Notes under the pieces: model-generated
Seen by the model: the letters and a program-made list of their open reading frames with translations, nothing else
The model's database searches: none
What the model was told of the DNA's origin: nothing
Part shown: piece by piece, positions 9,532 through 17,778 of the stretch
How the letters are laid out: each line of letters opens with the position of its first letter
Numbering within the stretch: position 1 is the stretch's first letter
NCBI RefSeq assembly: GCF_902779965.1
Contig: NZ_CACZDK010000007.1
Coordinates: forward strand, 62,001 to 126,000
DNA from: Fibrobacter succinogenes
GTDB lineage: Bacteria > Fibrobacterota > Fibrobacteria > Fibrobacterales > Fibrobacteraceae
Direction of reading: 5' to 3'
DNA: 64,000 nt
Made by a program: the position numbers and the translations under genes

Positions 9532-9571
9532 GCAAAAAAAAAGTCCGACTTCCTAAGAAGTCGGACTTTTA
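9532..9571 (-). terminator. Bidirectional hairpin terminator
   Basis: Perfect 11-12 bp stem AAGTCCGACTTC / GAAGTCGGACTT. The minus strand continues into a long T run (A run at 9532-9541 on plus), serving the lipoprotein gene that ends at 9577. Confidence 0.85.
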
Positions 9572-9576
9572 CAGAT

Positions 9577-9876
9577 TTACTTGTTGTCGGCGCAGTATTT
9601 ATTGGCCATGTCGAGCAGTTGCTCCTTCCCCACTTTTACATCAAATTCCTTTGGTTCAAGAGAACTTAGGGCTCCGCCATAAGTCATTGAATAACCGTTT
9701 TCGGTCTGAGTGAATGTTACGGAACCACCTTTCGTTGTGGCTGTAGCCGAGTTCTCGGTGCTAGAAACCGTACAATCGCTAGCATCAGTAACAACCGATG
9801 AGGCTTTAGAAGCAGCAGCGCAAGCAGAGAGAATGACCGCACTTCCAACAGCAGCAAGAATCATAATTTTTTTCAT
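9577..9876 (-). CDS. Small lipoprotein, paralogue of the gene at 9093
   Basis: This encodes 99 residues. The signal (MKKIMILAAVGSAVIL, lipobox LSAC) is followed by an Ala/Ser linker and a domain with CTVSSTENSATATTKGG, NGYSMTYGG and LLDMANKYCADNK, matching its neighbour. It has its own terminator and a GGAG ribosome site 7 bases before the ATG, so the two paralogues look like separate units. Function unknown. Confidence 0.8.
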   Translation of the reverse strand: MKKIMILAAVGSAVILSACAAASKASSVVTDASDCTVSSTENSATATTKGGSVTFTQTENGYSMTYGGALSSLEPKEFDVKVGKEQLLDMANKYCADNK

Positions 9877-9959
9877 TTTTATTCTCCATCTTGTTGATTA
9901 TGATACCAATAATATATAACATAATTCAATCAAGGTAAATAATAAAAATTTAACATTAC

Positions 9960-9986
9960 AAAAAAGAGCCCAAGAAGGGCTCTCTT
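9960..9986 (-). terminator. Rho-independent terminator of the hemB-mscS-hemL unit
   Basis: Stem AGAGCCC / GGGCTCT with a five-base loop. On the minus strand it is followed by a T run. It lies 27 bases past the hemL stop. Confidence 0.8.
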
Positions 9987-10012
9987 CTTTTCGCAAAAAA
10001 AACTCCGTTTAT

Positions 10013-11299
10013 TTACAGCGTTTTGAACACCTTGCGGGCAGCTTCAATCGTACGGTCGATATCCGCTTCGCTGTGGGCGGCACTCACGAAAATCGCCTCG
10101 AACTGGCTTGGCGCCAAGTAAATGCCTTCGTCGAGCATCCCGAGGAAATAGCGACGGAAGAGTTCCAAATCGGATTTTTGCACATCGGCAAAACATGTAA
10201 CCGGACCTTCGGTAAAGAAGATGCAGCCCATGGAACCCACCTGATTTGTCGCAAGTGGAATCCCTGCTTCAATTGCGGCATCCTTGAGCCCAGCAATCAA
10301 GCGTTTCGTCATCGCTTCGGCATGCACGTAATGCTGAGGATGCGTCGAAAGTTCGCGCATCGTTGCAAGACCTGCCGCCATCGCGACCGGATTCCCCGAA
10401 AGCGTTCCCGCCTGGTAAATCCCGCCGAGCGGAGCAATTTGCTGCATCACATCCAAACGACCGCCATAAGCGCCCACCGGCATACCGCCGCCGATAATCT
10501 TGCCAAATGTCGTGAGGTCCGGCTTAATGCCATACAAGCCTTGTGCACAATGAATCCCAACGCGGAAACCGGTCATGACTTCATCAACGATGAGCAAAGC
10601 GCCATGCTTTTTCGTCTCTTCCGAAAGCGTCTGCAAGAACTCGGGCTTCGCCGGCACCACGCCCATGTTGCCCGCTACAGGTTCTACAATCACGCCTGCG
10701 ATTTCATCACCAATCTTATCAAAGAGTTCCTTCACGCCAGCAACATCGTTGTACTGGAGCGTAAGCGTATACTTTGCCAAGTCCGCCGGAACGCCTTTGC
10801 TGCTCGGCTTGCCCGTCGTGAGCATTCCCGAGCCAGCCTTGATGAGCAAGCTATCGCTATGGCCGTGATAGCAGCCTTCGAACTTCACAATCTTATCGCG
10901 ACCGGTAAAGCCGCGAGCCGCACGAATCGCACTCATCGTCGCTTCGGTGCCGCTGTTCACCATGCGAATCATCTCGACACTCGGAACAAGCGACATCACA
11001 AGCTTTGCAAGTTCCGATTCCAAGCCGCACGGAGCACCAAAACTTAATCCGTTTTTCGCCGTCTCCGCAACCGCATTAATCACAGCATCGTGCGCATGCC
11101 CCAAAAGCATCGGACCCCAGCTGCCCACGTAATCGATGTAATCGTTTCCATCCACATCGTAGATGTGACTGCCCTTCGCACGAGCAATAAACGGAGGCGT
11201 AGCCCCCACGTTACCATATGCACGTACAGGGCTATTCACGCCACCCGGCATAAGTGTCTTTGCTTCTGCAAAAAGTTTTTCGCTTAATTGATGATTCAT
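10013..11299 (-). CDS. hemL: Glutamate-1-semialdehyde 2,1-aminomutase
   Basis: This PLP enzyme converts glutamate-1-semialdehyde to 5-aminolevulinate in the C5 tetrapyrrole route. It encodes 428 residues, the usual length. The PLP lysine is in [18 protein letters not shown]; the N-terminal [14 protein letters not shown] and the [14 protein letters not shown] region are typical. The start is placed at the ATG of [10 protein letters not shown] because alignment to the family begins there and AAGGTAG lies upstream; 18 further in-frame codons before it derive from a heptad repeat. It is the last gene of a minus-strand unit hemB-mscS-hemL and works with hemA (20192) in the same pathway. Confidence 0.93.
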   Translation of the reverse strand: MNHQLSEKLFAEAKTLMPGGVNSPVRAYGNVGATPPFIARAKGSHIYDVDGNDYIDYVGSWGPMLLGHAHDAVINAVAETAKNGLSFGAPCGLESELAKLVMSLVPSVEMIRMVNSGTEATMSAIRAARGFTGRDKIVKFEGCYHGHSDSLLIKAGSGMLTTGKPSSKGVPADLAKYTLTLQYNDVAGVKELFDKIGDEIAGVIVEPVAGNMGVVPAKPEFLQTLSEETKKHGALLIVDEVMTGFRVGIHCAQGLYGIKPDLTTFGKIIGGGMPVGAYGGRLDVMQQIAPLGGIYQAGTLSGNPVAMAAGLATMRELSTHPQHYVHAEAMTKRLIAGLKDAAIEAGIPLATNQVGSMGCIFFTEGPVTCFADVQKSDLELFRRYFLGMLDEGIYLAPSQFEAIFVSAAHSEADIDRTIEAARKVFKTL

Positions 11300-11315
11300 A
11301 TAAACTACCTTAAAA

Positions 11316-11360
11316 TCTCTAGTAACTAGCCCATAGGGCGAAGTAACTATCAACGAGTAA
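11316..11360. repeat. Heptad repeat (AGTAACT units) upstream of hemL
   Basis: AGTAACT recurs at 7-base periodicity (units AGTAACT, AGCCCAT, AGGGCGA, AGTAACT, ATCAACG, AGTAACT). The same unit family returns at 46327-46430. Confidence 0.6.
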
Positions 11361-11365
11361 CTCTT

Positions 11366-12175
11366 TTATTCCTTTACGACATGCACCACGCGCTGCGGGA
11401 ACGGGATGGAAATTCCAACTTCGTCAAAGCGTTCCTTGACAGACTTCATATACTTGCAACGCATATCCCAATATTTAGCAGTCTTGACCCAAACTCTCAT
11501 GTTGACGCAAACTGCGCTATCATCCAGCGACGAAACAAAGAAAGAAGGAGCCGGATCTTTCAATACCTCCGCATCGCTTTCGACAAGCTGTTTCATTTCG
11601 GCCATAGCCTTTTCCGCTGAATCCGCATAATCGATGCCAAACGTCAAATCCAAACGGCGCTTCGGATTGCGGCTATAATTGATAATGGGAGAACCCCAAA
11701 GCATGCTGTTCGGAGCAAACACATAAAGGCCATCCAGCGAAATGAGAATCGTATTGAAAAGCCCCACGCCCACAATTTTTCCCTTCAAGGAACCGCATTC
11801 GATGTAGTCCGATGCACGGAACGGCTTGAGGAACAGCAATAAAATTCCCGACGCGATATTCCCCAACGTGTCCTTCAACGCAAGGCCTATCGCAAGAGAA
11901 GCGGCACCAATCACAGTCACAATTCCCGCCGTATTCACGCCAAGAATGTGCAGAATCATGAGCAAGCCGACAATATAAATCGCATACGAGAACAGCGAAT
12001 AAAGTAACGGTTTTACAGAAGCATCCGCCCCTTTCTTAATCGCAAAACTCAGAATGAATCGGATAATCGCCAATATAAGAACGATAGCGATAAGAACAAT
12101 TGCTATTTCAATAGCATGCTGCAACAACACATTCTTTATCCCAATGTTCTTTAAAAACAAGTCAAATTCTTTCAT
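11366..12175 (-). CDS. mscS: MscS-family small-conductance mechanosensitive channel
   Basis: This 269-residue inner-membrane protein has three hydrophobic helices (about 19-43, 60-82, 86-125), the third being the Gly/Ala-rich pore helix with TVIGAASLAIGLALKDTLGNIASG, then a soluble beta-rich domain. This is the compact MscS form that opens under membrane tension to release solutes. It lies between hemB (27 bases upstream) and hemL (66 bases downstream) on the same strand, so it is probably co-transcribed with them. No functional link to heme synthesis is evident, and the arrangement may be accidental. Confidence 0.88.
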   Translation of the reverse strand: MKEFDLFLKNIGIKNVLLQHAIEIAIVLIAIVLILAIIRFILSFAIKKGADASVKPLLYSLFSYAIYIVGLLMILHILGVNTAGIVTVIGAASLAIGLALKDTLGNIASGILLLFLKPFRASDYIECGSLKGKIVGVGLFNTILISLDGLYVFAPNSMLWGSPIINYSRNPKRRLDLTFGIDYADSAEKAMAEMKQLVESDAEVLKDPAPSFFVSSLDDSAVCVNMRVWVKTAKYWDMRCKYMKSVKERFDEVGISIPFPQRVVHVVKE

Positions 12176-12202
12176 AACTAATCATGCCCGCAGGCATCTC
12201 CC

Positions 12203-13168
12203 TTACAGAATTTTATTTTCCAAAACTTCCTTCGCGTGGTACGTGATGATAATGTCTGCACCGGCACGCTTGAACGCAATCAAGTTCTCGCGAATAATCG
12301 CATTTTCGTCAATCCAGCCCATCTTTGCCGCAGCCTTGACCATCGAATATTCACCACTTACGTTGTACACAGCGACAGGCACATTGCTGATTTCAGCCGT
12401 CTGGCGAAGCACATCAAGGAATGCGAGGCCCGGCTTTACCATCACGATATCGGCACCTTCTTCCAAATCGAGTTCCACTTCGTGAAGCGCTTCGCGACCA
12501 TTGCGCACATCCATCTGGTAAGTCTTGCGGTTGCCAAAATGCGGAGCAGAATCCGCCGCATCGCGGAACGGACCGTAAAAAGCACTCGCGAACTTTGCAC
12601 TGTAACCCATAATCGGCGTATTCGTAAAACCAGCCGCATCAAGCGCTTCGCGGAGAGCCGTGATATGACCATCCATCATGTCACTCGGAGCCACCATATC
12701 GGCACCAGCAGCCACCTGCGAAACAGCAGTCTTTGCCAAAAGTTCAAGCGTTGGATCATTATCCACATCGCCATCCTTAATGAGGCCACAATGTCCATGA
12801 CTCATGTATTCGCAAAGACACACATCCGTAATCACGTACAAACTCGGAAATTTCGCCTTGATGGCACGCACCGCACGCTGCACAATACCATTCTTATCGT
12901 AAGCAGATGTCGCCATTTCGTCCTTGTGATTCGGAATTCCAAACAGCAAAATGGACTTGATGCCAAGCTCCACGCAGCTTTCAAGTTCCTTCAGGATTTC
13001 GTCAATCGAAAAGCGGAACTGGTCGGGCATGGACGGGATTTCTTCTTTCACACCCTCCCCTTCTACCACAAACATCGGGTAAACGAGAGCATCAGGGTTC
13101 ACAGCAGTCTCTGCAATCATATTGCGGATAACTTCATTTTTACGTAAGCGACGAGGACGAATAATCAT
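12203..13168 (-). CDS. hemB: Porphobilinogen synthase (5-aminolevulinate dehydratase)
   Basis: This enzyme condenses two 5-aminolevulinates to porphobilinogen. It encodes 321 residues. The zinc site CLCEYMSHGHCG is of the three-cysteine, zinc-dependent type, and the two active-site lysines are in GYSAKFASAFYGPFRDA and in MVKPGLAFLDV. It heads the minus-strand unit with mscS and hemL. Substrate comes from HemA and HemL; product goes to HemC. Start at 13168 fits the family N-terminus (RPRRLRKNEVIRNM). Confidence 0.94.
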   Translation of the reverse strand: MIIRPRRLRKNEVIRNMIAETAVNPDALVYPMFVVEGEGVKEEIPSMPDQFRFSIDEILKELESCVELGIKSILLFGIPNHKDEMATSAYDKNGIVQRAVRAIKAKFPSLYVITDVCLCEYMSHGHCGLIKDGDVDNDPTLELLAKTAVSQVAAGADMVAPSDMMDGHITALREALDAAGFTNTPIMGYSAKFASAFYGPFRDAADSAPHFGNRKTYQMDVRNGREALHEVELDLEEGADIVMVKPGLAFLDVLRQTAEISNVPVAVYNVSGEYSMVKAAAKMGWIDENAIIRENLIAFKRAGADIIITYHAKEVLENKIL

Positions 13169-13210
13169 AATTTTAGTAGTCGGTAGGAAGTTAGAAGTAG
13201 TCAGTTTGAA

Positions 13211-13240
13211 ATGTCATTCCCGCCACCGTGCGGGAATCTC
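13211..13240. repeat. Dispersed palindromic repeat (ATTCCCGC...GCGGGAAT)
   Basis: An inverted repeat ATTCCCGCC...GCGGGAAT. Related copies are inside cobA-hemD (17086-17110) and at 61627-61650. Confidence 0.65.
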
Positions 13241-13508
13241 CTTTTATAAAACAGGATTCAAGCTCAATTATAGTAAATAATGGGGGAAAAGTCCCCCTGA
13301 TTTCTGTTTCGACAAACAATGCAGAAGTAAGGTTGGTGAGCTTGTCGAACCATCCATCACCCCCTTCCCTAGGAGCTCCGCCCCTAAGACCCGGTAAAGC
13401 GAATGCTAGGGCTATGTGCGGAAGTATATCTGCAAAAAATCCAAGAAAATGAATAAAATGTTAAAATTTAACATTAAGACAAGATGTCATTGTAAATGAG
13501 GAAAAATT

Positions 13509-13568
13509 ATGACCATCTATTACGGATATCTATTACAAAAAAACTTTGCGACAGTGCAACAATTGTGA
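13509..13568 (+). CDS. Micro-ORF, 19 residues
   Basis: MTIYYGYLLQKNFATVQQL, with GAGGA 6 bases before the ATG. The ribosome site is the only support. It may equally be a leader of the next ORFs or chance. No homologue is recognised. Confidence 0.25.
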   Translation: MTIYYGYLLQKNFATVQQL

Positions 13569-13570
13569 TT

Positions 13571-13645
13571 ATGAGCCATTATTTAGAAGTCAACATCCAT
13601 CTAACAGGTCTAGTAGTACTAGTTTTATATTTTTTTATTACATAA
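13571..13645 (+). CDS. Micro-ORF, 24-residue hydrophobic peptide
   Basis: Starts MSHYLEVNIHLTG, followed by ten mostly aliphatic or aromatic residues and a stop, so it would span a membrane. It begins 2 bases after the stop of the micro-ORF at 13509. No clear ribosome site of its own; translation would depend on coupling. Shape resembles small type I toxin peptides, but nothing else supports that. Confidence 0.2.
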   Translation: MSHYLEVNIHLTGLVVLVLYFFIT

Positions 13646-13712
13646 ATTAAACTGAATAATATATTTTTCTATAATTTATATAGTACAACAACCAGACATA
13701 TTTTATTAATAT

Positions 13713-14621
13713 ATGAAATCGCTATCCGATCTTGCTTACAAAGCAGCTCATTGTTATGTAAACATTCATGAGAAATTTTGGTTTAAATATATTCTTAGTT
13801 TTTTTCTTTTTGGAATCCCTTTTTTTCTTTTAGATTTATGCACAAATGCCGGCCTTAGAGATTTTTTAAAAGAAAAATCCACGAGTGAAGTAAAAGATTT
13901 TTTCGATAGTAATTTCTGGTGGTTTTATCTGGCAACTGCCGCTATTTCATTTTTAGGAACGAGACTTTACTCATTAGCAAATTATCTTGACAAGAAATCA
14001 ATCTTTTCTGACGTAAACATAGCGTCCCTTAATATCGTTTGGGAACAACTGGTTGACAACAAAAGAAATCGTTTTGATCAATTGCTTACATCAAAAAAAT
14101 ACACAAAACAAATGTCCAAAGAGGATATATTTAACGAAATAACACGTCCTGATCAACAATTTTTAGCAATTGCACAACTTTTACATGACTACTTTCACAA
14201 CTCATTCAAACACGCATATAAAGTAAGAATTCTTCAGATTGAAAACAAAAAAGCTTATCAATGGTTGGCAGCAACGCCTCCAGGTCCTGTAACGGATTGT
14301 GCAAAACTAAACGAGCCAAAATCAACTATATCGCATTGCATAAAAAAGAAAAAAATGATAATTATCGAGGATATTGCAGATGAAATACAAAAAAACGATT
14401 CTCATTATTTAATAACTCACGATATAAAAGAAGAAAAAGGTTCTTTGATATGCATTCCATGCTACTGTGAAAAAAAACGTGATTTTGCAACAATTGTTAT
14501 TATATGGTGTGATGAAAAATACTTTTTTAAAGAACGAGAAAGAGGAAGAATTGAAACAATCACAAAACAAATTGAAGCAAGAATCAAACTAGAACAAAAT
14601 CTCTACATTTTAACGGAATAA
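13713..14621 (+). CDS. Two-helix membrane protein with a GAF-like cytoplasmic domain
   Basis: This 302-residue protein has two transmembrane helices (about 24-45 and 69-88) and a soluble C-terminal part with a possible GAF-like pattern (HCIKKKKMIIIEDIADEI, then KGSLICIPCYCEKKRDFATIVI at about 210-275). The gene is far more AT-rich than its neighbours and uses A-ending codons, consistent with recent acquisition. It is followed after 3 bases by a 57-residue gene. The layout suggests a membrane sensor, possibly part of a defence or signalling pair, but no effector domain is recognisable. Confidence 0.6.
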   Translation: MKSLSDLAYKAAHCYVNIHEKFWFKYILSFFLFGIPFFLLDLCTNAGLRDFLKEKSTSEVKDFFDSNFWWFYLATAAISFLGTRLYSLANYLDKKSIFSDVNIASLNIVWEQLVDNKRNRFDQLLTSKKYTKQMSKEDIFNEITRPDQQFLAIAQLLHDYFHNSFKHAYKVRILQIENKKAYQWLAATPPGPVTDCAKLNEPKSTISHCIKKKKMIIIEDIADEIQKNDSHYLITHDIKEEKGSLICIPCYCEKKRDFATIVIIWCDEKYFFKERERGRIETITKQIEARIKLEQNLYILTE

Positions 14622-14624
14622 CAT

Positions 14625-14798
14625 ATGAAAAAAAAAGATATTGACGGTGCAGCTTTTAGCATAAAAACAAAAACTCCAGTTGCAGATGCAATAACAACAA
14701 ATTATCTAAACCAAATAAACAGTTCTTTCAAAAGAAGACTAGAAAAAAGAACCTCTTTTTACGAAAATATCTATTTAGAAAAGAACAAATCATTTTGA
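14625..14798 (+). CDS. 57-residue basic protein paired with the membrane sensor
   Basis: Starts MKKKDIDGAAFSIKT and ends LEKNKSF; rich in lysine, arginine and asparagine, with no hydrophobic segment. It begins 3 bases after the stop at 14621, has the same AT-rich composition and lacks a strong ribosome site, all of which point to translational coupling with the upstream gene. No family recognised. Confidence 0.5.
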   Translation: MKKKDIDGAAFSIKTKTPVADAITTNYLNQINSSFKRRLEKRTSFYENIYLEKNKSF

Positions 14799-14825
14799 TT
14801 TAAAAACATTTCTTTCAATTTATTT

Positions 14826-15830
14826 TCATTTTCCGAATTCGCGTTCGATTTGCGCCAAATCTTCGGCCCATTCGCTTTGGATTTTTTGTTTGAGCTTCTT
14901 GGCAAGCGAAGGGGCGCGGCCCTGCGTGGAAACCGTCACAGCAATGTTTTCACCAAAATCCATGCGGGCAGGCACAATGAAATCGCCATCGAGGTAATCG
15001 CAAGCATTATTCACGAGAATGCGGCGAGCGCGTGCATCGTTAGAAACTTGGGCATTGACGGCTGGTTGGTCGGTGCAAATAAAAACCATGAAGACGCCAC
15101 GGAGGTCGAGCGGCTCGTACGGACGCTGTTTTAGAGTGATGGAGAAAGACTGCTCCGCAGATGCTGAATGCGAGAAACAACTGGATTCTTCACTTCGTTC
15201 AGAATGACGATAAAGCGCATTAAATTCGGGGTCGAATTGCGGCGCAACTACAGTAATGCGAGCGCCAGTCGGAATAAGCGTTTTCACCTTGCGCAGAGCA
15301 ATGCGGCCACCGCCCACCACAAGCACGTTACGCCCTTCAAGATTCAACTCGATGGAGAAGAGATTTGATGTTTTAGACGAAAGACGAGAGACGAGAGACG
15401 AGAGATGGTTTTCTTCAACAAGGGCATTATTCTCTTTCGTCTTTCGTCTGCAGCTCGCTTCAGCGAGCGTTCTTTCGTCTAACTGCGCATTGCGAATACC
15501 GCACACAACCATACTCGAAAATTCTTTCCAATCGCCAAGGCAAGGCAAAAGCGTAATCGGGATTTGCGGGAATTCCGCCTGCAATTTTGCAACAACACGC
15601 GGCACGTCATTCTTTGTATGCTGACCATTCAACAGCAAATACGGCAAGAGAGTCACCGATTCCACATCTTCACGCAAAATGGTCCGCAAGTCATTTTCCA
15701 AATCCAAAAGGCTTGTGCTCGCCACACGTGTTCCCGGCAAATCATGGTGCAAGCGGTCGAGAATTTCTTCGAATCCTTTGTACGCACCAGGCAAAATGCA
15801 ATGATGAGCGATGATGAGAATGGCTTTCAT
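14826..15830 (-). CDS. CbiX-type chelatase fused to precorrin-2 dehydrogenase (siroheme synthesis)
   Basis: This 334-residue fusion should turn precorrin-2 into sirohydrochlorin and then insert iron. Residues 1-115 look like a short CbiX/SirB chelatase, with His9/His10 at the N-terminus and His71 in LLLNGQHTKNDVP as candidate metal-inserting residues. Residues 157-334 are the SirC/Met8 dehydrogenase domain, with the NAD-binding VLVVGGGRIALRKV and VNNACDYLDGDFIVPA. The linker (about 116-156) and a second segment (about 208-230) are encoded by dispersed repeats, including DERTL, LVSRLSSKT and HSERSEESS. Each insert keeps the frame. The gene lies 52 bases downstream of cobA-hemD, which makes its substrate. 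Confidence 0.85.
   Translation of the reverse strand: MKAILIIAHHCILPGAYKGFEEILDRLHHDLPGTRVASTSLLDLENDLRTILREDVESVTLLPYLLLNGQHTKNDVPRVVAKLQAEFPQIPITLLPCLGDWKEFSSMVVCGIRNAQLDERTLAEASCRRKTKENNALVEENHLSSLVSRLSSKTSNLFSIELNLEGRNVLVVGGGRIALRKVKTLIPTGARITVVAPQFDPEFNALYRHSERSEESSCFSHSASAEQSFSITLKQRPYEPLDLRGVFMVFICTDQPAVNAQVSNDARARRILVNNACDYLDGDFIVPARMDFGENIAVTVSTQGRAPSLAKKLKQKIQSEWAEDLAQIEREFGK
15181..15208 (-). repeat. Intragenic dispersed repeat, encodes HSERSEESS
   Basis: Minus-strand GTCATTCTGAACGAAGTGAA followed by GAATCCAG. It sits in frame in the precorrin-2 dehydrogenase domain. The same GTCAT...GGATCC family lies at 6150, 16596, 22525, 22858, 23451 and 25891. Confidence 0.75.
15373..15406 (+). 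repeat. Intragenic heptad repeat (GACGAGA units)
   Basis: Four to five consecutive 7-base units (GACGAAA, GACGAGA x3, GATGG). It encodes LSSLVSRLSSKT in the linker of the CbiX-SirC fusion on the other strand. Confidence 0.8.
15435..15481. repeat. Intragenic hairpin repeat flanked by TTTCGTC heptads
   Basis: TTTCGTC units on both sides of an inverted repeat GCTCGCTTCAGCGAGC. The full element recurs at 16301, 32072 and 46794 with different stem sequences but the same flanks. Confidence 0.75.
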
Positions 15831-15836
15831 ATTTTT

Positions 15837-15874
15837 AGTAGGAAGTAGACAGTAGGAAGTAGACAGTTAGAAGT
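15837..15874 (+). repeat. Heptad repeat (GTAGGAA / GTAGACA units) between the two siroheme genes
   Basis: Alternating 7-base units GTAGGAA and GTAGACA, degenerating into GTTAGAA and GTTAGTG. It fills most of the space between the cbiX-sirC and cobA-hemD fusions. Confidence 0.8.
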
Positions 15875-15882
15875 GTTAGTGG

Positions 15883-17616
15883 TTAGGATTCTTTTGTGTA
15901 ATATTCCACGATTTTTTTCACGAGAGAATCCATCGTTGTTTCGTCAGAGGTAACCGTTTCAAAACCGTACTTGCAAGCTGCGGATTCAGTCATGCGACCG
16001 ATGCAAAAAGCTTTTTGAGAACTTAGTTGGCAGAACTTAGAACTTAGTATTTTTGAGAAATTCTCGACGGCGCTGGAGCTTGCAAAAACCACAGCATCGG
16101 CAGATTCCACGGCTTCGCGTTTCCAATCAGGGAGTTCAGCCACCGGGAGCGTTTCGTAGACAGTCCAACGAGTTGCTTTCGGCAAGAGTTTGAGCAAAGT
16201 ATCATCAGCGAGATTGCCTTGCAAAAGGAGGATACGGGATTCATCCAAATTCATGGACTCCGTTCCCTTCGACAAGCTCAGGGAACTTGTTAAACCACAC
16301 TCGTCTCTCGTCTGTAGCGAGTTTACGAGCGTTCTTTCGTCTAAAATGCTTCGAAGAAGCATTCCCAGTCCTTCGCCGGTATGGTCTTCGGGAACGTAAT
16401 CACAGCGAATACCATATTCGAGCAACTTCTTTTCGGTGATTTTTCCGACACTTGCAATTTTCTTGCCGGCTAAAACGCGCACATCATAGCCAGCAGCGAA
16501 CAACTGCTTGAAGAAACTTTCCACGCCGTTCGTGCTCGTGAAGGCAAGGATGTCGAAGTTTGCGAGGGAGCCAAAGTCGGCAAAGCAATGCTGATCTGGA
16601 TCCTTCGACTCCGTTTCACTACGCTCAGGATGACACATAACCAGAGGTTTTTCCAAAGAACGAGTTTCGATCATCGGGGTTTCGATAACTTCGGCGCCGA
16701 GAGCCGTAAGGCGTGCGCTAATTTCGCTAGATTGCTTTGCAGCACGCGTTACAACCAAGCGTTTGCCCGAAAGCGGCAAGTTCTTTTTCCAAGCAAGAGT
16801 CTTGCCAAGTTCAACAACGCCGCCCATAATCGTAATCGCGGGAGCGGTTACATGTTCGCGGACAATCGTCTCCCCCGCAGTTTCAAGCGTTGCCATCACT
16901 GTACGCTGGAACGGAGTCGTTCCTTTTTCGATAAACGCAAGCGGAGTCTTCGGGTCTTTACCGCATTCTATCAAGCGTCGAGCAATAAAATCCATATTGC
17001 CAATACCCATCAAAAAGACGAGCGTTCCAGGACAATGAGCAAGCGTCTCGAAATCAAGTCCAACAGGTTCACCAGAAGAAGGCATGGAGATTTCCGCCTT
17101 CGCGGGAATGGCAGAATCACTTCCTACTTCCGACTGTCTACTGTCTACTTCTTTCTCATGCCCCGTGATGATATGGAAACTTGTTGCAATTCCGCGATGG
17201 CTCACTGGGATTCCCGCATAGGCCGGCACAGCGATTGCCGAGGTCACGCCAGGCACGATTTCAAATTCGACGCCAGCAGCCACGAGTTCCAAAGCTTCTT
17301 CGCCTCCACGACCGAACACAAACGGGTCGCCGCCCTTGAGGCGTGCGATGGTTGCACCAGGCATTTCAATGGCGAACTTCACCAAAAGCTTGTTAATTTC
17401 GGATTGCTTTACCTTGTGGTGCGTTGGCATTTTGCCCACATCAACCATCTTAGCTTTTGTATTGCACATTCCAAGAATTGCTGGTGAAACAAGACGGTCG
17501 TAAACGACGACATCCGCCTTTTCCAAAATCGCATGAGCGCGCAAAGTCAAGAGTCCAGGATCACCAGGACCTGCGCCAATCAGATAAACCTTTCCGAAAT
17601 TATTTGCTTTTTCCAT
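15883..17616 (-). CDS. Uroporphyrinogen-III C-methyltransferase fused to uroporphyrinogen-III synthase
   Basis: This 577-residue CobA-HemD fusion should close hydroxymethylbilane to uroporphyrinogen III and methylate it at C-2 and C-7 to precorrin-2. Residues 1-275 are the SUMT domain (VYLIGAGPGDPGLLTLRA, RLKGGDPFVFGRGGEE, VPGVTSAIAVPAYAGIP, GTLVFLMG). Residues 284-577 are the HemD domain. Four segments are repeat-encoded and absent from ordinary family members: about 155-186, 327-345, 424-457 and 522-535. All keep the frame, and the conserved motifs are intact. The ATG at 17616 is preferred over an in-frame TTG at 17625. The genes before (hemC/hemA) and after (cbiX-sirC) flank it in the pathway. 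Confidence 0.9.
   Translation of the reverse strand: MEKANNFGKVYLIGAGPGDPGLLTLRAHAILEKADVVVYDRLVSPAILGMCNTKAKMVDVGKMPTHHKVKQSEINKLLVKFAIEMPGATIARLKGGDPFVFGRGGEEALELVAAGVEFEIVPGVTSAIAVPAYAGIPVSHRGIATSFHIITGHEKEVDSRQSEVGSDSAIPAKAEISMPSSGEPVGLDFETLAHCPGTLVFLMGIGNMDFIARRLIECGKDPKTPLAFIEKGTTPFQRTVMATLETAGETIVREHVTAPAITIMGGVVELGKTLAWKKNLPLSGKRLVVTRAAKQSSEISARLTALGAEVIETPMIETRSLEKPLVMCHPERSETESKDPDQHCFADFGSLANFDILAFTSTNGVESFFKQLFAAGYDVRVLAGKKIASVGKITEKKLLEYGIRCDYVPEDHTGEGLGMLLRSILDERTLVNSLQTRDECGLTSSLSLSKGTESMNLDESRILLLQGNLADDTLLKLLPKATRWTVYETLPVAELPDWKREAVESADAVVFASSSAVENFSKILSSKFCQLSSQKAFCIGRMTESAACKYGFETVTSDETTMDSLVKKIVEYYTKES
16017..16051 (-). repeat. Intragenic heptad repeat (TAAGTTC units) near the hemD 3' end
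   Basis: Minus strand TAAGTTC, TAAGTTC, TGCCAAC, TAAGTTC at 7-base spacing. It encodes LSSKFCQLSSQK in the HemD domain. Confidence 0.7.
16256..16344 (-). repeat. Two adjacent intragenic repeats in hemD
   Basis: 16301-16344 is the TTTCGTC/hairpin element, encoding LDERTLVNSLQTRDE. 16256-16286 is the CCTGAGCTTGTCGAAGGGAA element, encoding SLSLSKGTES. Together they add about 33 residues in frame. Confidence 0.75.
16596..16635 (-). repeat. Intragenic dispersed repeat in hemD, encodes CHPERSETESKDPDQ
   Basis: Minus-strand GTGTCATCCTGAGCGTAGTG through GGATCCAG, a longer member of the GTCAT...GGATCC family. Confidence 0.75.
17086..17152 (-). repeat. Two adjacent intragenic repeats in cobA
   Basis: 17120-17152 is a GTAGACA/GTCGGAA heptad array, encoding EVDSRQSEVGSD. 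17086-17110 is the ATTCCCGCGAAGGCGGAAAT palindrome, encoding AIPAKAEIS. Both are in frame, inserted just after the conserved ITGHE motif. Confidence 0.8.
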
Positions 17617-17673
17617 CAAAATCAAATTTAGAAAATCTTTGGCTCACCGCCAAAAATTCATTTTTTAAAGACA

Positions 17674-17711
17674 ATAGTACATCATGCGGGTGGGGCCCCA
17701 GCTCGGAGTGG
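17674..17711 (+). repeat. GC-rich dispersed repeat (GTGGGGCCCCAGCTC)
   Basis: AGTACATCATGCGGGTGGGG followed by CCCCAGCTCGGAG. An inverted copy of the first part is at 28291-28321, and a partial copy (GAGCTGGGGAGCTC) is at 40150-40165. Confidence 0.55.
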
Positions 17712-17778
17712 TTCTCTTTTTTACGGATAATTTCATAAATTTTTTTTCCACTCATTAAATTTTGCCTATATTTTTGGC

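Larger units (their letters stand above)
13169..13712. other. Repeat-rich gene-free stretch with two micro-ORF candidates
   Basis: These 544 bases contain a degenerate heptad array (13174-13205), a palindromic repeat with a CATTCCCGCC core (13211-13240), a repeat with the GAGCTTGTCGAA core (about 13335-13352), an AT-rich palindrome (13458-13476) and two micro-ORFs at 13509 and 13571. The final 200 bases are very AT-rich and should hold the promoter of the gene at 13713. Confidence 0.55.

Noticed and set aside
15837-15874. CRISPR array candidate because of regular short repeats
   Set aside because: Units are 7 bases with no spacers, and no cas gene is present.
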